NCBI GenBank assembly: GCA_964006375.1
Contig: OZ023266.1
Span: 69,116,891-69,180,890, forward strand
Source: Tillus elongatus
Taxonomy: Eukaryota; Arthropoda; Insecta; Coleoptera; Cleridae
DNA: 64,000 nucleotides
Direction: 5' to 3'
Made by a program: the position numbers and the translations under genes. How positions within the stretch are numbered: position 1 is the first letter of the stretch; each line of letters opens with the position of its first letter. Shown here piece by piece: positions 34,801 to 47,629 of the stretch. Below the pieces are notes generated by a model that worked only from the letters and a program-made list of their open reading frames with translations, had not been told where the DNA came from and ran no database searches.

Positions 34801-36639
34801 TTTTGGATAAAATATCTCAGTAAATTCAAGTGTCCTTACATAATTTTTACTAACATATCTTATGTATTCTGACATTTCTTTTTATTTTATTACACCTGCC
34901 TAATGTGACCGAAAATAACCCAAGCAACATTTAAAGTCAAATTGACGTAAAATCGCCCTACCAATAGGTCGGCGACCAAATCACCACAGGTCATTTTCAA
35001 GTAAAATTTAAGTGTATATTACCAATGTGGGGAATAAAGTCAAAGTAATATGGAAGTCGATAATAGGTCCAGCAAGGCGTTTCGACCAAGGAGTTTTAGT
35101 TATATTTAGGGCATTTTCATTCAACATTGGGCCAATGGACGTAATATATTGGTAAATATATGCTACGCTTTACGTAAATCTGACATCTAGGCGCCGAGTG
35201 CCGTGACGTTCTTAACAACGAACTACGCATGTGACATTATTCGGTTCTGCAGGATCTGTGGTTATGTATGTATAAACAAACAGTAGAGTAGTAGAGATAT
35301 TGTCCATCTTTGTTAAAAAATGACATCTTGAATGATCAAAGAACTTACTTCAAATATTTGCAACAATGATAAAGGTGATTTGCAGTGTATAAAGAAAAAA
35401 ACCACTGCGGTTATGTTTTTTTCTGTTAACATGATGATGATACTTCGATAAAATTCGAGCGCCCTTGTAAAAGATAAAATTAGTAAAAATAAAAAATTAT
35501 ACAAAATTCTTGAAAATCTGATTTTGGAGGATTGGTGATGTAAACAACACAAAACTATCTTGTCGTCATGGTATACAATCATTATTTAATGTTTTTTTCG
35601 AACTAAAATTTGATTACACTATATTCAACAAAATATTATTTTTCATTTTCCAATACAATCAAGATGGATACCGCAAAATTAATTTAATATGGCTGCCCTT
35701 CTAACATTATTGACCTGAAAGTTAATTTTGCCTTATTTTTTTACCTATAAGTCACAATTCCTAATGACAAAGCAAACTAACCAAACTTTGAAGGCATTTT
35801 GTACTATTATGGGAATTTCAACTATACGGTAAACGAATTTTGTTTGAATTTATTAGAAATGAAACATTTTCGTGTATAGAAATATATATTACTTATATCC
35901 GTGCACAGCGGAGAGACATATAGGAATGATTATACAGCGTTTTTGGTCTTTGATTCCCTAATATATAAACATTAATAGAAAATATAAACAAAATAAAATA
36001 AGTAAATAAACATAAACATATGACCGTGTTGCCAATACTTCACTCCATTTGGCATGAAAAGGGATGTATTATATTGAAGAGGGAAATGTGCTGATTTGAT
36101 ATCAGCATAGAATTGAAATTCAGTTTTACTTTCATATACCTAGTAGTAGTGGCCGATAAAGTTGTCATACTTTTTTTAGGATTGAAAAATGAGTTCTTCA
36201 TTTGATGTAAGCCACTTTGAATGATCAGCATCTATCACTATTTTTCTGTGAGCATTCTTTACTACTCTATAATAGTTTGTAGTATGTCTGTAAACTTTTA
36301 TTGGTTTCAAAGGGGGCATTGTAACACTATATTTGTTACTGGTGCACGCACATTAACAACAAGAGTAAACTTTTATTGATGAAGTTTATCAACTGACACA
36401 CATTTAAGATTCACAAATGTATTTCACTGCTGTACACTTTGAACTTTGAGGACAATTTTAATTTCAAGTCAGATTTTATGGGTATTTTCAACTTGAAGGT
36501 AGGCAATTTGACTTGGAAGACCATTTCTGCAGTAATTATGACTTTATAGCCGATCAGAAAGCCATTTTAGGTTAGCTCAGTGCCCAAAATATTTCCTGTG
36601 CTGTATTGCAATGAAATTGGTAATATATATGTAAGCTGG
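34801..36639. other. Intergenic DNA; weak splice-donor and CpG signals near 35.2-35.4 kb
   Basis: 35165-35260 is mildly CpG-rich. On the minus strand, ATTTGAA/GTAAGTTCT near 35350 is a good 5' splice-site match at the end of an 89-residue hydrophobic open frame (35313-35582). The frame has no recognisable domain, so I do not call a gene. Confidence 0.3.
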
Positions 36640-37080
36640 ACTTCATAAGAAGACCTCCAATTTACTATACCACAGAGACATATTGCAGGTTAATATTAGG
36701 TAATAAATTACCTTAAAGTAGGTATTTCAGGTATCTGGGCTTAGTAGTCGATTTTCAGTCCAATTTAAGGCACACTTCGACCTAAAAATTACCCAACTCT
36801 GGAATTGAAACACAAAAGTATATTCAAGTATATTTTATGAGTAAAATTAAACCATTTTTTTCACAATTGAGTTACTTGTAAGTTACTGACTTTGGAGTAA
36901 TTTTAATAGTCAAAAATAAGCTAGTTCGGAGCCGCATTTCCAAATTTGTAGTCATTATGACAATCAAGGCAACATTTTAGTTAATTATTACTAAATTGCA
37001 ACTTGGTTAGGTTATTTGGACTCGAGTGCTGGTTAACATGCCTTAATTTGTTGCTTGGGAATGCTTATTATCGTCATTCT
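36640..37080. repeat. Dispersed repeat R3, SINE-free copy
   Basis: Roughly 70% similar by eye to the reverse complement of 22550-23180. It contains TGCAGGTTAATATTAGGTAA, GACTTTGGAGTAATTTTAATA and AACTTGGTTAGGTTATTTGG. It continues across the point where the palindrome copies carry SINE-B. Confidence 0.6.
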
Positions 37081-37897
37081 ACAAAAATTATAAAAGCAAC
37101 GCCAGTAATGCCAACGACCAACATTTTCTTCTAGTAAAAGTTGAATAAAAAATTGTCAAATCTGCACTGAAAGTATTATAGCTACTATTTTAGACACAGC
37201 TTCTGCAATAGCTCTAACAACTAGCACTATCCTAGTGATGAAACTTGCAATCGCATTAAAAACAGCTTTCGCGAGATCTACAAAATATGTTTTTCCTTTC
37301 TGCATAGTATTTAAGCTATATAATTGCTTCTTAAACACGGCAAACTAGGTGGCGACAGTTTCCTTTTACATCATTGCAAAGCATGGCGCATTTGCCTGTA
37401 ACAAATCACCGATAGCGCACTGTAATTTTAGCCTAGTTCCCCAAAACGATAATGATAGTTTGCGTGTTAGTATATCTTTTACAAATATTTACTAACAATT
37501 TATTTCCGTAAATATTACCACGACCTATACAACAGATACTTCCAGGTAAAATGTTCGCTGCAAAAAAATTAATTGCCTCGTTTGCATGCTGCAAACTCGT
37601 TAACTTCTCGCTGGTCTCTAGGTTTGCTAATTATCTGAAAATTCGATATAAAAAACTTCCGATATACACCATTCAAACCAATTACAAGTATATTAGGTAT
37701 CAAAAATTACTTAATAATAGTTTCTAATCTGAGAAAGCAAGTTATTTACATGCCAAATACAGGAAACAATTTTACCTTTGAAATAGTGTAGGACAACCAG
37801 TTGAAAAATTACCTGAAACAAAAAAGACGGGTTAGTGTCATTTATACAACAGCGTGTAAGTAAGTAATACTTTTTTCTATATTATAATAAGACGTCT
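37081..37897. other. Intergenic DNA; unassigned short frame
   Basis: A 60-residue minus frame (37156-37338) is rich in A, V and I with heptad-like spacing, but it has no recognisable domain and no context. Nothing else seen. Confidence 0.35.
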
Positions 37898-38030
37898 GGA
37901 CGCAGCAAGTGCGTTATAGTAGTGAGTTTTTATAAAAATGTTTTCAATAGCAAATAGTTTTTTAAAAAAAAAGCAGGATTTAAATTTGGTTACCAGTATA
38001 ACAATGTTTTCACGAAAATTCGAAAACATT
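37898..38030 (+). mobile_element. TA family, start fragment
   Basis: GGACGCAGCAAGTGCGTTAT, then AATAGCAAATAG and TTTGGTTACCAGTATAA, which match the small elements at 42036 and 44558. The right end of those elements is not present. Confidence 0.6.
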
Positions 38031-38544
38031 TGTTCACAATAAACTATTAAACAATTATTACCAAAATGTCACCAGAATACATAACTGCTGCTGCTGCTGA
38101 AACTGACTTACTATTTTTTCATAAAAGGTTTGCCTAAGAATACATAAAATTCAGATTATACCTAATATGTAATTAATTAAGACTGAAATAAAGCAAATCA
38201 AAAAAAGGATTCTAAAAACTAAAGTCTGTAGATACAGGGAGTTGTACAATTCGAGAGAGTTACGACAGTTTAAATTCTTTCCAATTTAGTCACTATTTGA
38301 GAGCGCTCTAAATACGGCATGTCGATTTTTCTATATCTCTATTGGTACAAACGCCGTATCGTAATTTTTGATATGTGCCAAAAATGTGAAAAGTTACAAA
38401 ACAGCTAAACTAACTCAAAACTCGGAACGCTGTTACTTTTTTCCCTAAAAACAGCATTATAATTCGATAAAAAAATACATGAACAAAATAACAAAGGTGC
38501 GTTCCATTAAAACAAGAAACTTTGTATCACCAATGAATTATGGG

Positions 38545-39101
38545 CCACCCTGTGATAGTGAAAATAATTTTACAAGATGCGACTGAAGAGACCCCATAAA
38601 TGACGTGTACAATTTCTTCTCGTATCTTGTAATAATAATAGATATATTTAGCTTTACCATAAAAATGCGCCACCCTGTATATATGAGAAGAGATAAAAAC
38701 TTAACGTCACACTGGATGTCGGTTCTAGGGGGCTTAGTTCTCGCACATTTAAAGAAAGCTTTTTTCAAAATTAAAAAGTCGCGGACTCCTCGAAAGCGAT
38801 TTTTTTTTTACGAAAATTCACTAAAAATTAAAGACGATTAACACAGAAACATTATAACTAAAACTACCCATCAGATAAAGGGTCTATTAAAAACGAATTT
38901 TCTAGAAATATTTTAGTAAAATGAAGGACAATGACGTTGAAACTTAAGGGTTTGTAGGACACTCTTCTTGCGACAGTTTCTCCGCATAACCTGTATTGGT
39001 TTCAGGGTTTTTGCCTAATTCTTGCCAATTTTGAGGTTCCAAATTGCGACTTTGATGTTTTAGGAGGAAAACCCCCTTTTCGCTTTAAATGTAGCTTTTT
39101 G

Positions 39102-39175
<74 letters not shown>

Positions 39176-39290
39176 TACTGACCCCGGATATATTTTCTAG
39201 GGGGCCTAGCTCGCGCGCTTTAAAAAAAATTCAATATTCCAAAGTCGCGATCTCCTTAAAAGAGATTTTTTTTTAAAGAACATTCACTAA
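38545..39290 (+). mobile_element. TA family, long-form internal region, tail, (TA)n and second tail
   Basis: GGGCCACCCTGT and the following ~120 bp recur near 44988 and, reversed, near 49350. A first tail (GGTTCTAGGGGGCTTAG...TTCACTAA) ends at 38826. AAAATGAAGGACAATGACG and GCGACTTTGATGTTTTAGGA, also found near 42590 and 45230, follow. Then come (TA)n at 39105-39173 and a second tail ending at 39290. It appears to be two tandem or nested copies. Confidence 0.6.
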
Positions 39291-40222
39291 TAAAAACTTG
39301 TTAATAATAATTCTATTGTAAAGTCCATTTATAAGTTTATACTCTATAGTACAAATTTTAAAGCAATAAATTCACTTTAATTCCTACCCACGGACAAATT
39401 GTATCTGAGATATGAAATCGGACGTGTCGTCTCTCAGAATACAATCACTATTAAAGTAGAAACACAAAAAATCGTGATTTAATAGTTAAACCGATATTAC
39501 TAGTTATATCTACTAATATGATACTACTAAGGATCGAGGAGAAGATCTTAACTGGTTGCCAATTAACTAACAAAAATATAGTTGTACATGGCTATGTATA
39601 CAATCTAACAAATATTGAACGTGTTTATTTTCCACTAGTAAATAGACACTGTTTTTAATTTTAACATATTTGTTTTACAAAACTTGCCACTAGTGTGAAG
39701 AGAAAGGTGCCTTCCACCAGGCCTCAAACATAGTATACTCACTCGCACGCGTCGTCCTCCTCACCCATATAAGCAAATTCCTTCGCACAGTCAAATCCAA
39801 AATGGCTGGTAATACGTGTAAAAATTAAGGACCAATCAGGCTTAGATTGCACAAAATGGCAGTCTTGTGTATGCCGGCATGTCTGAATTGTAAAAATATG
39901 TACAGTGTATATTATTAAAACTCGTCAGTGACACGACACGTCTGTGGTTAAGGGTTAATTTGCTATTATTTGTTTCAAATATTTCCGATCCTAATAAGAA
40001 GCAGGAGAAAACAAAGCAGGACATTATCAAAATAGAAGACTTTAGAATGTGGAAACGATAAGATACATCGATATAAATACTAATTAATATGTGGTAGGAA
40101 AAATTGACAAAGAAAGACGCTTGCTAAAATAAAATAAAAAGAGAAAGGCAACATTTGTTAGACATACACTGAGATACAATAACTTTCACACAACACTGTT
40201 TGAGGGACACGTACATAAAAAG

Positions 40223-40225
<3 letters not shown>
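39291..40225. other. AT-rich DNA with no recognisable gene
   Basis: Nothing assignable. Confidence 0.5.

Positions 40226-40291
<66 letters not shown>
40226..40291. repeat. (TA)n microsatellite, ~65 bp
   Basis: Pure TA run. TA-family core or tail is not evident on either side. Confidence 0.95.
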
Positions 40292-40294
<3 letters not shown>

Positions 40295-41105
40295 AAGTAC
40301 ATTTCTGGACACCCTGACCTACTTGATGAACTGCAAAAATTGCAATGAAATCAGAAAGTCATAGATACGTCGAGAAGGCTAAAATGCCTTCATACTACGA
40401 TAATAGTGACTTCAGAAAATAATACCTATCAGTAATATTTAATTTGTCTAAATTAGATATTTCAGCTTTTAAAAATTTATTAGAGTTTTTAAGGATAAAG
40501 GTATTTATTGACCTAGAAATGTTAGCGCCACACTGTCGAAGGAGGAGAATGAAATTAGGACTAACGACAATCAATGGAATTGAAACGAGCAAAACCTTAT
40601 CTAATAAGCTTGACAGTGAATGGTCAACAAAACATTTTGTGAAATCATAACTTGGCTTAATTCACATGTATATATTGAACAACATAAAAGGAACAAAGAT
40701 CACAATGAAAGTCCTAAAGTAAGGTAGGTAAGTAATCGAAACAAGGCTATGACCAAACAGTGTGTAAAATTTAAAAGTAGGTACTCCAAAAAAGGTATAT
40801 AACTTCTACCAGTCGTTTTCGAACTAAATGAATTTACAACGAAAAATATGCAATTGTCCCTAAATTTTATATAGTACAACAAACAAAAAATTTGTACACC
40901 GCACTGTATACGCCGCGTCCGTTGTAATAAAATATAAAGAAAATGTTTTGAAACGTTGAGAATTCCACGATTTGCGCATGCGTTGTATTAACGTGCCGCT
41001 GTATGCAACAAATAATATGCAATGCTGGGTCACTACCGAAGAGCTAACTATTGTAAGATTACGATGGGATTGCGCCGAGTGTACTTACAAACTGTAGTGA
41101 TACTT
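40292..41105. other. AT-rich DNA with no recognisable gene
   Basis: Nothing assignable. Confidence 0.5.
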
Positions 41106-41300
41106 ACATTAATATAACCTGTGACGAAGTGCACTGCCAGGGGATCCGTTAAGTCATGCGGCGAGGGGGAGGAATCAGCCCAGCACATCTTGTGCGAGTA
41201 TAAGGCTCTTAACCGCAAAAGATAACTGATCTACGGTCAGCCTAGACCCGATAAAAAAATTATAATACTTCACAATGATTTTGGAATGGGTGGAGTAAAA
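41106..41300 (+). pseudogene. LINE C-terminal remnant (zinc-knuckle region)
   Basis: A GC-richer patch encodes SCGEGEESAQHILCEYKALN then RKR and, after a stop, LIYGQPRPDKK. The C...EE.A.HILCEC.AL pattern is typical of the C-terminal cysteine-histidine region of Jockey/R1/I-type LINEs, beyond the reverse transcriptase. No reverse transcriptase motif is visible upstream, so this is a 5'-truncated or decayed end. Confidence 0.6.
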
Positions 41301-42035
41301 AAGACAAAGGGCATTCACAATAAGCCAAAGGCTGCTGTGCTATCGGAGCGGCAAGAGGTAGACCAGCACTAAGGGAAAAAAAGGCCAGAGGCGTGCATTC
41401 GCCAGGTGCGGGCCACACACACAGGAATACACACACGCACACAGAGACGCACACCTATATTAACAATAAAAGAAATAGTCATCTATTACCAAAACTGTGA
41501 ATGCTAATTGTTATTAAAAAAAAGAAATAATAATTATTTGTAAGAGAAACCTCATTTGTTTTCAATTATTTCTAGGTAAGCGTAAAGAAATATTAAAGAG
41601 AGCTATAAATATAAAGCGCCTGTATACTGGTAATCTACTATAACGCTACTCAATGAAAAATAACGGGAAAAATCACTTAATGTTAAAAACCAAAAAAAAA
41701 GGCAATCAAATTTATAGGTATTTTAATTACTGACAAAATAATTTCAGCTAATTTGATTTTACCAATTTGTAACTTAATAACCTAGATAGTATTGCGAGGG
41801 AAAGACAGTTTGCATATTATATTCCAACAGCTTAATATCTTACTAGAGTTAAGCAATTAAATATTTAACAATATTCGAGAAGTTACAATTACCAACGAAT
41901 TAAAAAGAGGAAAAAAAAACAACTAAACAATGCTACTGAACAAGCTTCACCCTATAAAAATGCCACCAAATTATTTTTAAGTACAGTAGTTTATATAAAA
42001 ATTCTCTAAAAGTGTACAATTTATACTATAAAAAA
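41301..42035. other. Intergenic DNA with a CA-rich patch at 41410-41454
   Basis: ACACACAC-type repeats with G interruptions lie just beyond the LINE remnant, possibly its 3' tail. The rest is unassignable AT-rich sequence. Confidence 0.4.
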
Positions 42036-42314
42036 GACGCAGCAAGTGCGTTATGAAAGTGAATTTTCATAAAAACGTTTTTAATAGCAAATGCGAGCAG
42101 GCATCAATCTCAATACCGGTATTGTCTATGTAGTAAAACCAGTCTACTATATTTTATCAAAATTACCTATTGTTTGAAAATGTACAAACATTTTCCGAAA
42201 ATAAACTTAAATCTTGGTTTCCTAGCCAACAGATCTCACGTAAATAACAAATTGAGTTATTAATATTTGAAGGATTTAAGGAAAATTCGCTACCAAAACG
42301 CACTTACTGCGTCC
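42036..42314. mobile_element. Short terminal-inverted-repeat element with TA-family ends
   Basis: The left end GACGCAGCAAGTGCGTTATG...GTGAATTTTC and the right end GAAAATTCGCTACC...CACTTACTGCGTCC are inverted repeats of ~35 bp enclosing 279 bp. The interior matches the 44558-44858 element (TTTTTAATAGCAAAT, AATAAACTTAAAT). No target duplication is obvious. Confidence 0.75.
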
Positions 42315-42479
42315 AGATTTTTTTCTTACAAACATGCAGCATATTTTGATATAAAATTCCGAAAATGCATTAACGTGTTTGTTTTATGAAAAGTTAGCTA
42401 AAAATTATAGACCGTTAAACTATAAACTTAACTAAACATACAGCGAAAGCATCAACTTAACTAAACCGACAGCCAAATC

Positions 42480-42903
42480 ATCAGAGAAAGGCTCTATTTA
42501 AAATGAATTTTCTGTAAACATTAGTAAAATGAAGGGCAATGATGGTTAAAGCTGAAACTTAAGGATTCGCATAAACATTGTCAAATTTGACGTTTCAAAT
42601 CGCGACTTTGACGTTTTGTGGAAAACTCCATTTTTTTCCTTTCACTGCCCATAAGTTTTTTGTGTTTAAACTTAGAGACTTTGTACATGGTTCACTCTCA
42701 ATAATATAAACACGCTCACCAAATTTTGTTGCCCTTACTTTGTTATTTACGGAGATATACAGTTTTTTAGAAAGAAAACACAAAATTTTGCGGGAAAACC
42801 TGGGCCGATTTTCCTGGCTAACGAACTTATCCAAGCCACTTGCCAAAGGTAGGTAATCACCAAATTTAATTAAGGTCAGGCTATTATTTTTTGAATTATC
42901 GGT

Positions 42904-42968
<65 letters not shown>
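42480..42968 (+). mobile_element. TA family, long-form core and (TA)n, tail lost
   Basis: AATGAAGGGCAATGATGGTT, CGCGACTTTGACGTTTTG, CTGGCTAACGAACTTATCCA and TTATCGGTGTGATAT lead into (TA)n at 42907-42968. Unrelated sequence then follows, so the copy ends inside or just after the tract. Confidence 0.7.
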
Positions 42969-42971
<3 letters not shown>

Positions 42972-42999
42972 AGTTACTTAAAAGAAATAATACTGATTG

Positions 43000-43448
43000 C
43001 TATTAGGTTGGTCACGCTTCAAATATTGATTAACGATAGAAGATATTTTCATTTACGAGTAGGATGCTCCCAAGACGTTCAAGGCATACATTTTCTGCAT
43101 CTCCTACATTAAGATTGATGCGTTTCTTATTTCTTCTCAATATCAAGAATACATTTATTTTTTAATGTGTTATTGCGAAGTTCGTCAGACAAATGTATTT
43201 TTTGTAACTGCTAAATTTTGCAGTAAATTTTAAGAACATAACATTTTTGAATAATAACTGAAGATGTCTTTCAAATGACACATCACAAGCCCCTACTGGC
43301 TAGTTACAAATTTGGTGATTGCAAACTGTCACTCGAAATGGGTTGAATATAGGGGTGAGGTATTCACGTTGCAGGATGTCATTTTTTATTAGAAAATTGA
43401 CGTGTTTTGCGATATTTCTTATAAACCGAAGGGATAATAATTGAAAAG
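43000..43448. other. Spacer with an unnamed dispersed repeat at its right edge
   Basis: TATTCACGTTGCAGGATGTC and GACGTGTTTTGCGA near 43365-43410 recur near 20262-20320. In both places the repeat lies a few hundred bases left of a minus-strand SINE-A. Confidence 0.4.
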
Positions 43449-43807
43449 TGTGTGTGTATGTTTTGTTTCTTTAACGTCGGCCTATCTCCGCGACTATGGC
43501 CAATCACCGACGTCAGGGATAAGTTTCACCTCACTATCCTAGAAATTTTGCCGAACCCCTGACTTTCTGTAAGGAGGGTAGGGATGTTTAACGTGACCAA
43601 CATCGCATGGACACGGGACCGACGGATTTACGCGTCCTCCGAAGGGTGGAACGTGCAGACGATCAATTTGCTCAAATACAATGCCAGAACCTCGGTAGAT
43701 GTTAATGTTATAGTTTGTACTGAAAAAGTTAAAGGAGTATCCTGGGATCGAACCCAGTACCCTTCGGTTCAGAGGCACACGTTCTTACCCGTCAGCCGCC
43801 GAGGTTC
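43449..43807 (-). mobile_element. SINE-A copy, well preserved
   Basis: Minus-strand order: tRNA-like head (B box GGTTCGATCCC), TTAACATCTACCGAGGTTCT, CCTTCGGAGGACGCG, and the 3' end GGCCATAGTCGCGGAGATAG, GCCGACGTTAAAGAAACAAA, then a short (CA)n tail. Few differences from the 20749-21111 copy. Confidence 0.85.
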
Positions 43808-44224
43808 CTACAATAATTTAAATAGTGAATTTATTTAATTTGGCTTTTCGACACCGTATGCATCTTGTATATGTAAACAATATAGCGCGAGACCACAAAT
43901 AATTATCTAATTTTATACAAGAAGCTATGGTAGATAAGTGTACGCTTGCAGGCTACTTTATTCTAAACATGTACCTATAAAGAACCTTTATCCTTTGAAA
44001 AATGTAGTACCTAAAGTAAGCAAATTTTATTTGCAGATTCTGAATATTAAATCAAGTGGAATTTAAGTATCTCGGTTTGTGTTCAGCTTAATAATACCGT
44101 TTGCAGCAAACATAAATAACTCTAACAAAGCTCTATAAGTTTTATAAATGTAGAGCTATGATTCAAGGCCGTCCCACACACTCGAATTTTTCTGATAAAA
44201 TAGCTTCGACTTGTAAATATAAGG

Positions 44225-44350
44225 TTATAGTTTTATAGCAAAAATTGCTATCGTCTGACTCATTTAGCGGATACCACTCTGGCAGCCCATTCCATATCAC
44301 GACCGGAAAAGTATATCGATTCTGGTTATTGGGGCGGGTATTTTGAATGA
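44225..44350 (-). pseudogene. Possible LINE C-terminal remnant
   Basis: Minus-strand translation reads NRYTFPVVIWNGLPEWYPLN, which resembles the F.P....WN.LP block near the end of CR1/Jockey-type LINE proteins. It is short and isolated, so the match could be fortuitous. Confidence 0.35.
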
Positions 44351-44557
44351 ATGGAATAGCTGCATGTCATCAGCACCACACACGGATTTCGTGAAACTTC
44401 CGTTCGAACATAAACTGGACACATAAAACACCAAATTTTCGTTTGGTTTGAATTATGGTAATAAAACTGAATTTGCTAGCAGGTAGCTGCAAAATAATTT
44501 ATATAAATACTGCGGGTTCGTGCATATTTTATTAAAACACATAAAGAGAAAAACTCT

Positions 44558-44858
44558 GGACACAGCAAGTGCGTTATGGTAGTGAATTTTCATAAAAATG
44601 TTTTTAATAGCAAATATGTTTTCTTAAGAAAGCAGGCACCAAATTTGGTTACCAGTATAATCTATATATTAGAAACAATGTGCCATGTTTCATCAAAATA
44701 ACTTTATTGTTTGAAAGTGTACAAAAATTTCCGAAAGTAAACTTAAATTGTTCCCGAAAAAACTGGTTTTATGGTCACCCTTATAGGTTAATAGCAAATT
44801 GAATCAAAATTTGAAGCATTTAATGAAAATTCGCTACCATAACGCACTTTCTGCGTCC
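44558..44858. mobile_element. Short terminal-inverted-repeat element with TA-family ends, second copy
   Basis: GGACACAGCAAGTGCGTTATG...GTGAATTTTC on the left and GAAAATTCGCTACCATAACG...CTTTCTGCGTCC on the right enclose 301 bp. Clearly the same element as 42036-42314. Confidence 0.8.
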
Positions 44859-46063
<1,205 letters not shown>

Positions 46064-46087
46064 AAACAAGAAAAGAAAGTAGAATTT

Positions 46088-46255
46088 ACAAAATATTAAT
46101 TATTTGTATATTGACCTAGTAAGAAAAAGTATTTAATTACATTTTGAGATTTGGTAGGAAATTAAATAAACAACCTAAATAATTATACAGAATGTTTTGA
46201 AATATGGAGCTAAAAATTTGGAGGATAACTTTCATGAAGAACCAATGCCGCAAGT
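46088..46255 (+). repeat. Dispersed repeat R4 (second copy at 47925-48110)
   Basis: Shared order in both copies: TTATTTGTATATTGACCTAGTAA/TTATATATTGACTTGGTAA, an AGAATGTTT/AGGGTGTTT block, GGAGCTAAAAAT/GGAGCTGAAAAT and CAATGCCGCAAG/TAATGCCGCAAG. The two copies are in direct orientation on either side of the Penelope-like element. Confidence 0.6.
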
Positions 46256-46439
46256 TCTCATAATATCACTAAGTGAAGATTGGAACCTGTGATGAGCACC
46301 GATAAGCACACTTGGAGAAATGAATTTACCACAACAAATTTTAAAAAACCCGACGATGGTTTTACTATTACGTATTTAGAGGAGTTGTTAAAAATGAATA
46401 ACATAACCTTAACAAATCTTTGTATCAAACAAAATAATT

Positions 46440-47199
46440 TTCATTTTAACAATTAGTTTTTTTTAACAAACCCAATGGCACGGCAATGGGCAAGCCCCTA
46501 GCGCTATTTATTGCGGGCCGTTTAATGAGTAGATTTGAAATAGCTCTTAAGAGTGAAAGTGAGTACTTTCTTATAGTATACTTTCGTTACGTGGATGATA
46601 TTTTCGCAGTGTTTAACACAACAATTTGCAAAATAAAGGATTTTATTGTAGAATTGAACCATAATTTGATTCTATCAAATTTATCCACGAATTATAAATT
46701 AATTATTAATATCCCTTTATAGAAGTACCAGTTATCTAAAATAAAGACACTTTAGAATTCGATGTCCATAGGAACGAAATCACCACTCTAAGTTACATTC
46801 CGAAAGACTCACATCATACGTACGCATAAAAAATTACCAGTCTAAATTTTTTAATAAACAGGTTAATTAGTTTTTCTTTAACTAAAAATAGATATACGAT
46901 ACTAAAGAATTAGGGTATATAAAGAACGTGGCCGAATATACACGATACACTATTTGCCTAGTGGAGAAATCAATTAACAAACAGAAGACAAAGGAAATGT
47001 TAGCGGAATCAAGGAATTTTAGAAGAAAAAAAGCCAAAAAAAAATTGTTGTTTGATTACCATTTGAACCAAGAATTACGAGGGGTTTAGGACAGCGTTTT
47101 TAAAAAGCCAAGGTGCAGTTAACATTTTCGATAAAAATACTTAAAAAAACTTGCTAGGTAACCCGAAAGACAAGGATGGTAGCGTTAAAATGTCGGGAG

Positions 47200-47215
<16 letters not shown>
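46440..47215 (+). pseudogene. Penelope-like reverse transcriptase/endonuclease, broken
   Basis: After frameshifted upstream text, NGTAMGKPLALFIAGRLMSR and then YFRYVDDIFAVFN (46580-46620) give two key reverse transcriptase blocks. These are the G-x-PLS/A-type fingerprint and the catalytic YVDD of Penelope-like elements. A downstream stretch reads LPFEPRITRGLGQRF and then LLGNPKDKDGSVKMSGVIYI (47150-47210). The latter is the linker and first strand of the GIY-YIG endonuclease, at which point the sequence becomes (TA)n. Several frameshifts and stops make it non-functional. Known members prime reverse transcription at a nicked target. Confidence 0.8.

Positions 47216-47269
<54 letters not shown>
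47203..47269. repeat. (TA)n microsatellite inside the endonuclease region
   Basis: It begins exactly where GVIYI of the GIY-YIG motif would be encoded by GTTATATATATA, so it may have grown from coding TA units. Confidence 0.95.
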
Positions 47270-47273
<4 letters not shown>

Positions 47274-47526
47274 AAATTCAGTACCAAAAAAAATGTGCGA
47301 ATTTTACACCGCCGCCTATGGTAAGTCTGCTGATAGATCACTTTACACTAAAGACAGGCAGAAGCACGTTTGATAGATAGTAAAGGAATTCAGGTATTTC
47401 CGCCAAACGAAATATGTTAATTTTTGTGTTGTTGGACAACCGAATCGCTATGGACCGATTAGCTGAACAAGAATATAAACAGTAGTTTAAAAGTTGTAGA
47501 TGTAAGATATTTAGTATTATTCATCC

Positions 47527-47563
47527 TCTGTTGACGCTAACTTGGTTAGTGAAACGATCGTCA
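47527..47563 (+). ncRNA. Hammerhead-ribozyme-like motif in the Penelope right terminus
   Basis: CTGTTGAC, stem GCTAAC/GTTAGT with loop TTG, GAAAC, GATC, GTC. GAAAC-GATC-GTC fits a two-base-pair stem III and a GTC cleavage triplet. CTGTTGA departs from the CTGANGA core by one base, and there is one extra base before stem II. Probably inactive in this copy. Confidence 0.4.
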
Positions 47564-47629
47564 GGTTTTTAAAAATGTATTGTGGTGATTTGAGTTCTCC
47601 AAGTGTACTTCTGATAACGTTTTCTGAAA

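Larger units (their letters stand above)
46258..47620 (+). mobile_element. Penelope-like element, decayed
   Basis: Inverted terminal segments flank it. The left is GATGAGCACCGATAAGCACA...CACAACAAATTTTAAAAAAC and the right is GATCGTCAGGTTTTTAAAAA...CTCCAAGTGTACTTCTGATA. The same terminal sequences occur at 1766-1845 and 7922-8132. Between them lies a broken reverse transcriptase followed by the beginning of the GIY-YIG endonuclease region, in the order expected of Penelope-like elements. A (TA)n tract interrupts the endonuclease part. Confidence 0.8.

Noticed and set aside
35313..35582. 89-residue minus frame ending at a good splice donor
   Set aside because: Hydrophobic low-complexity composition typical of AT-rich noise. 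The splice donor alone is not adequate evidence.
37156..37338. A/V/I-rich 60-residue frame resembling an amphipathic helix
   Set aside because: No homologous family recognised, no neighbouring gene, and it lies beside old repeat R3.
38545..38680. Mariner-type MITE bounded by two CACCCTGT motifs
   Set aside because: The two motifs are in the same orientation, so they do not form inverted ends. The text belongs to the long form of the TA family.
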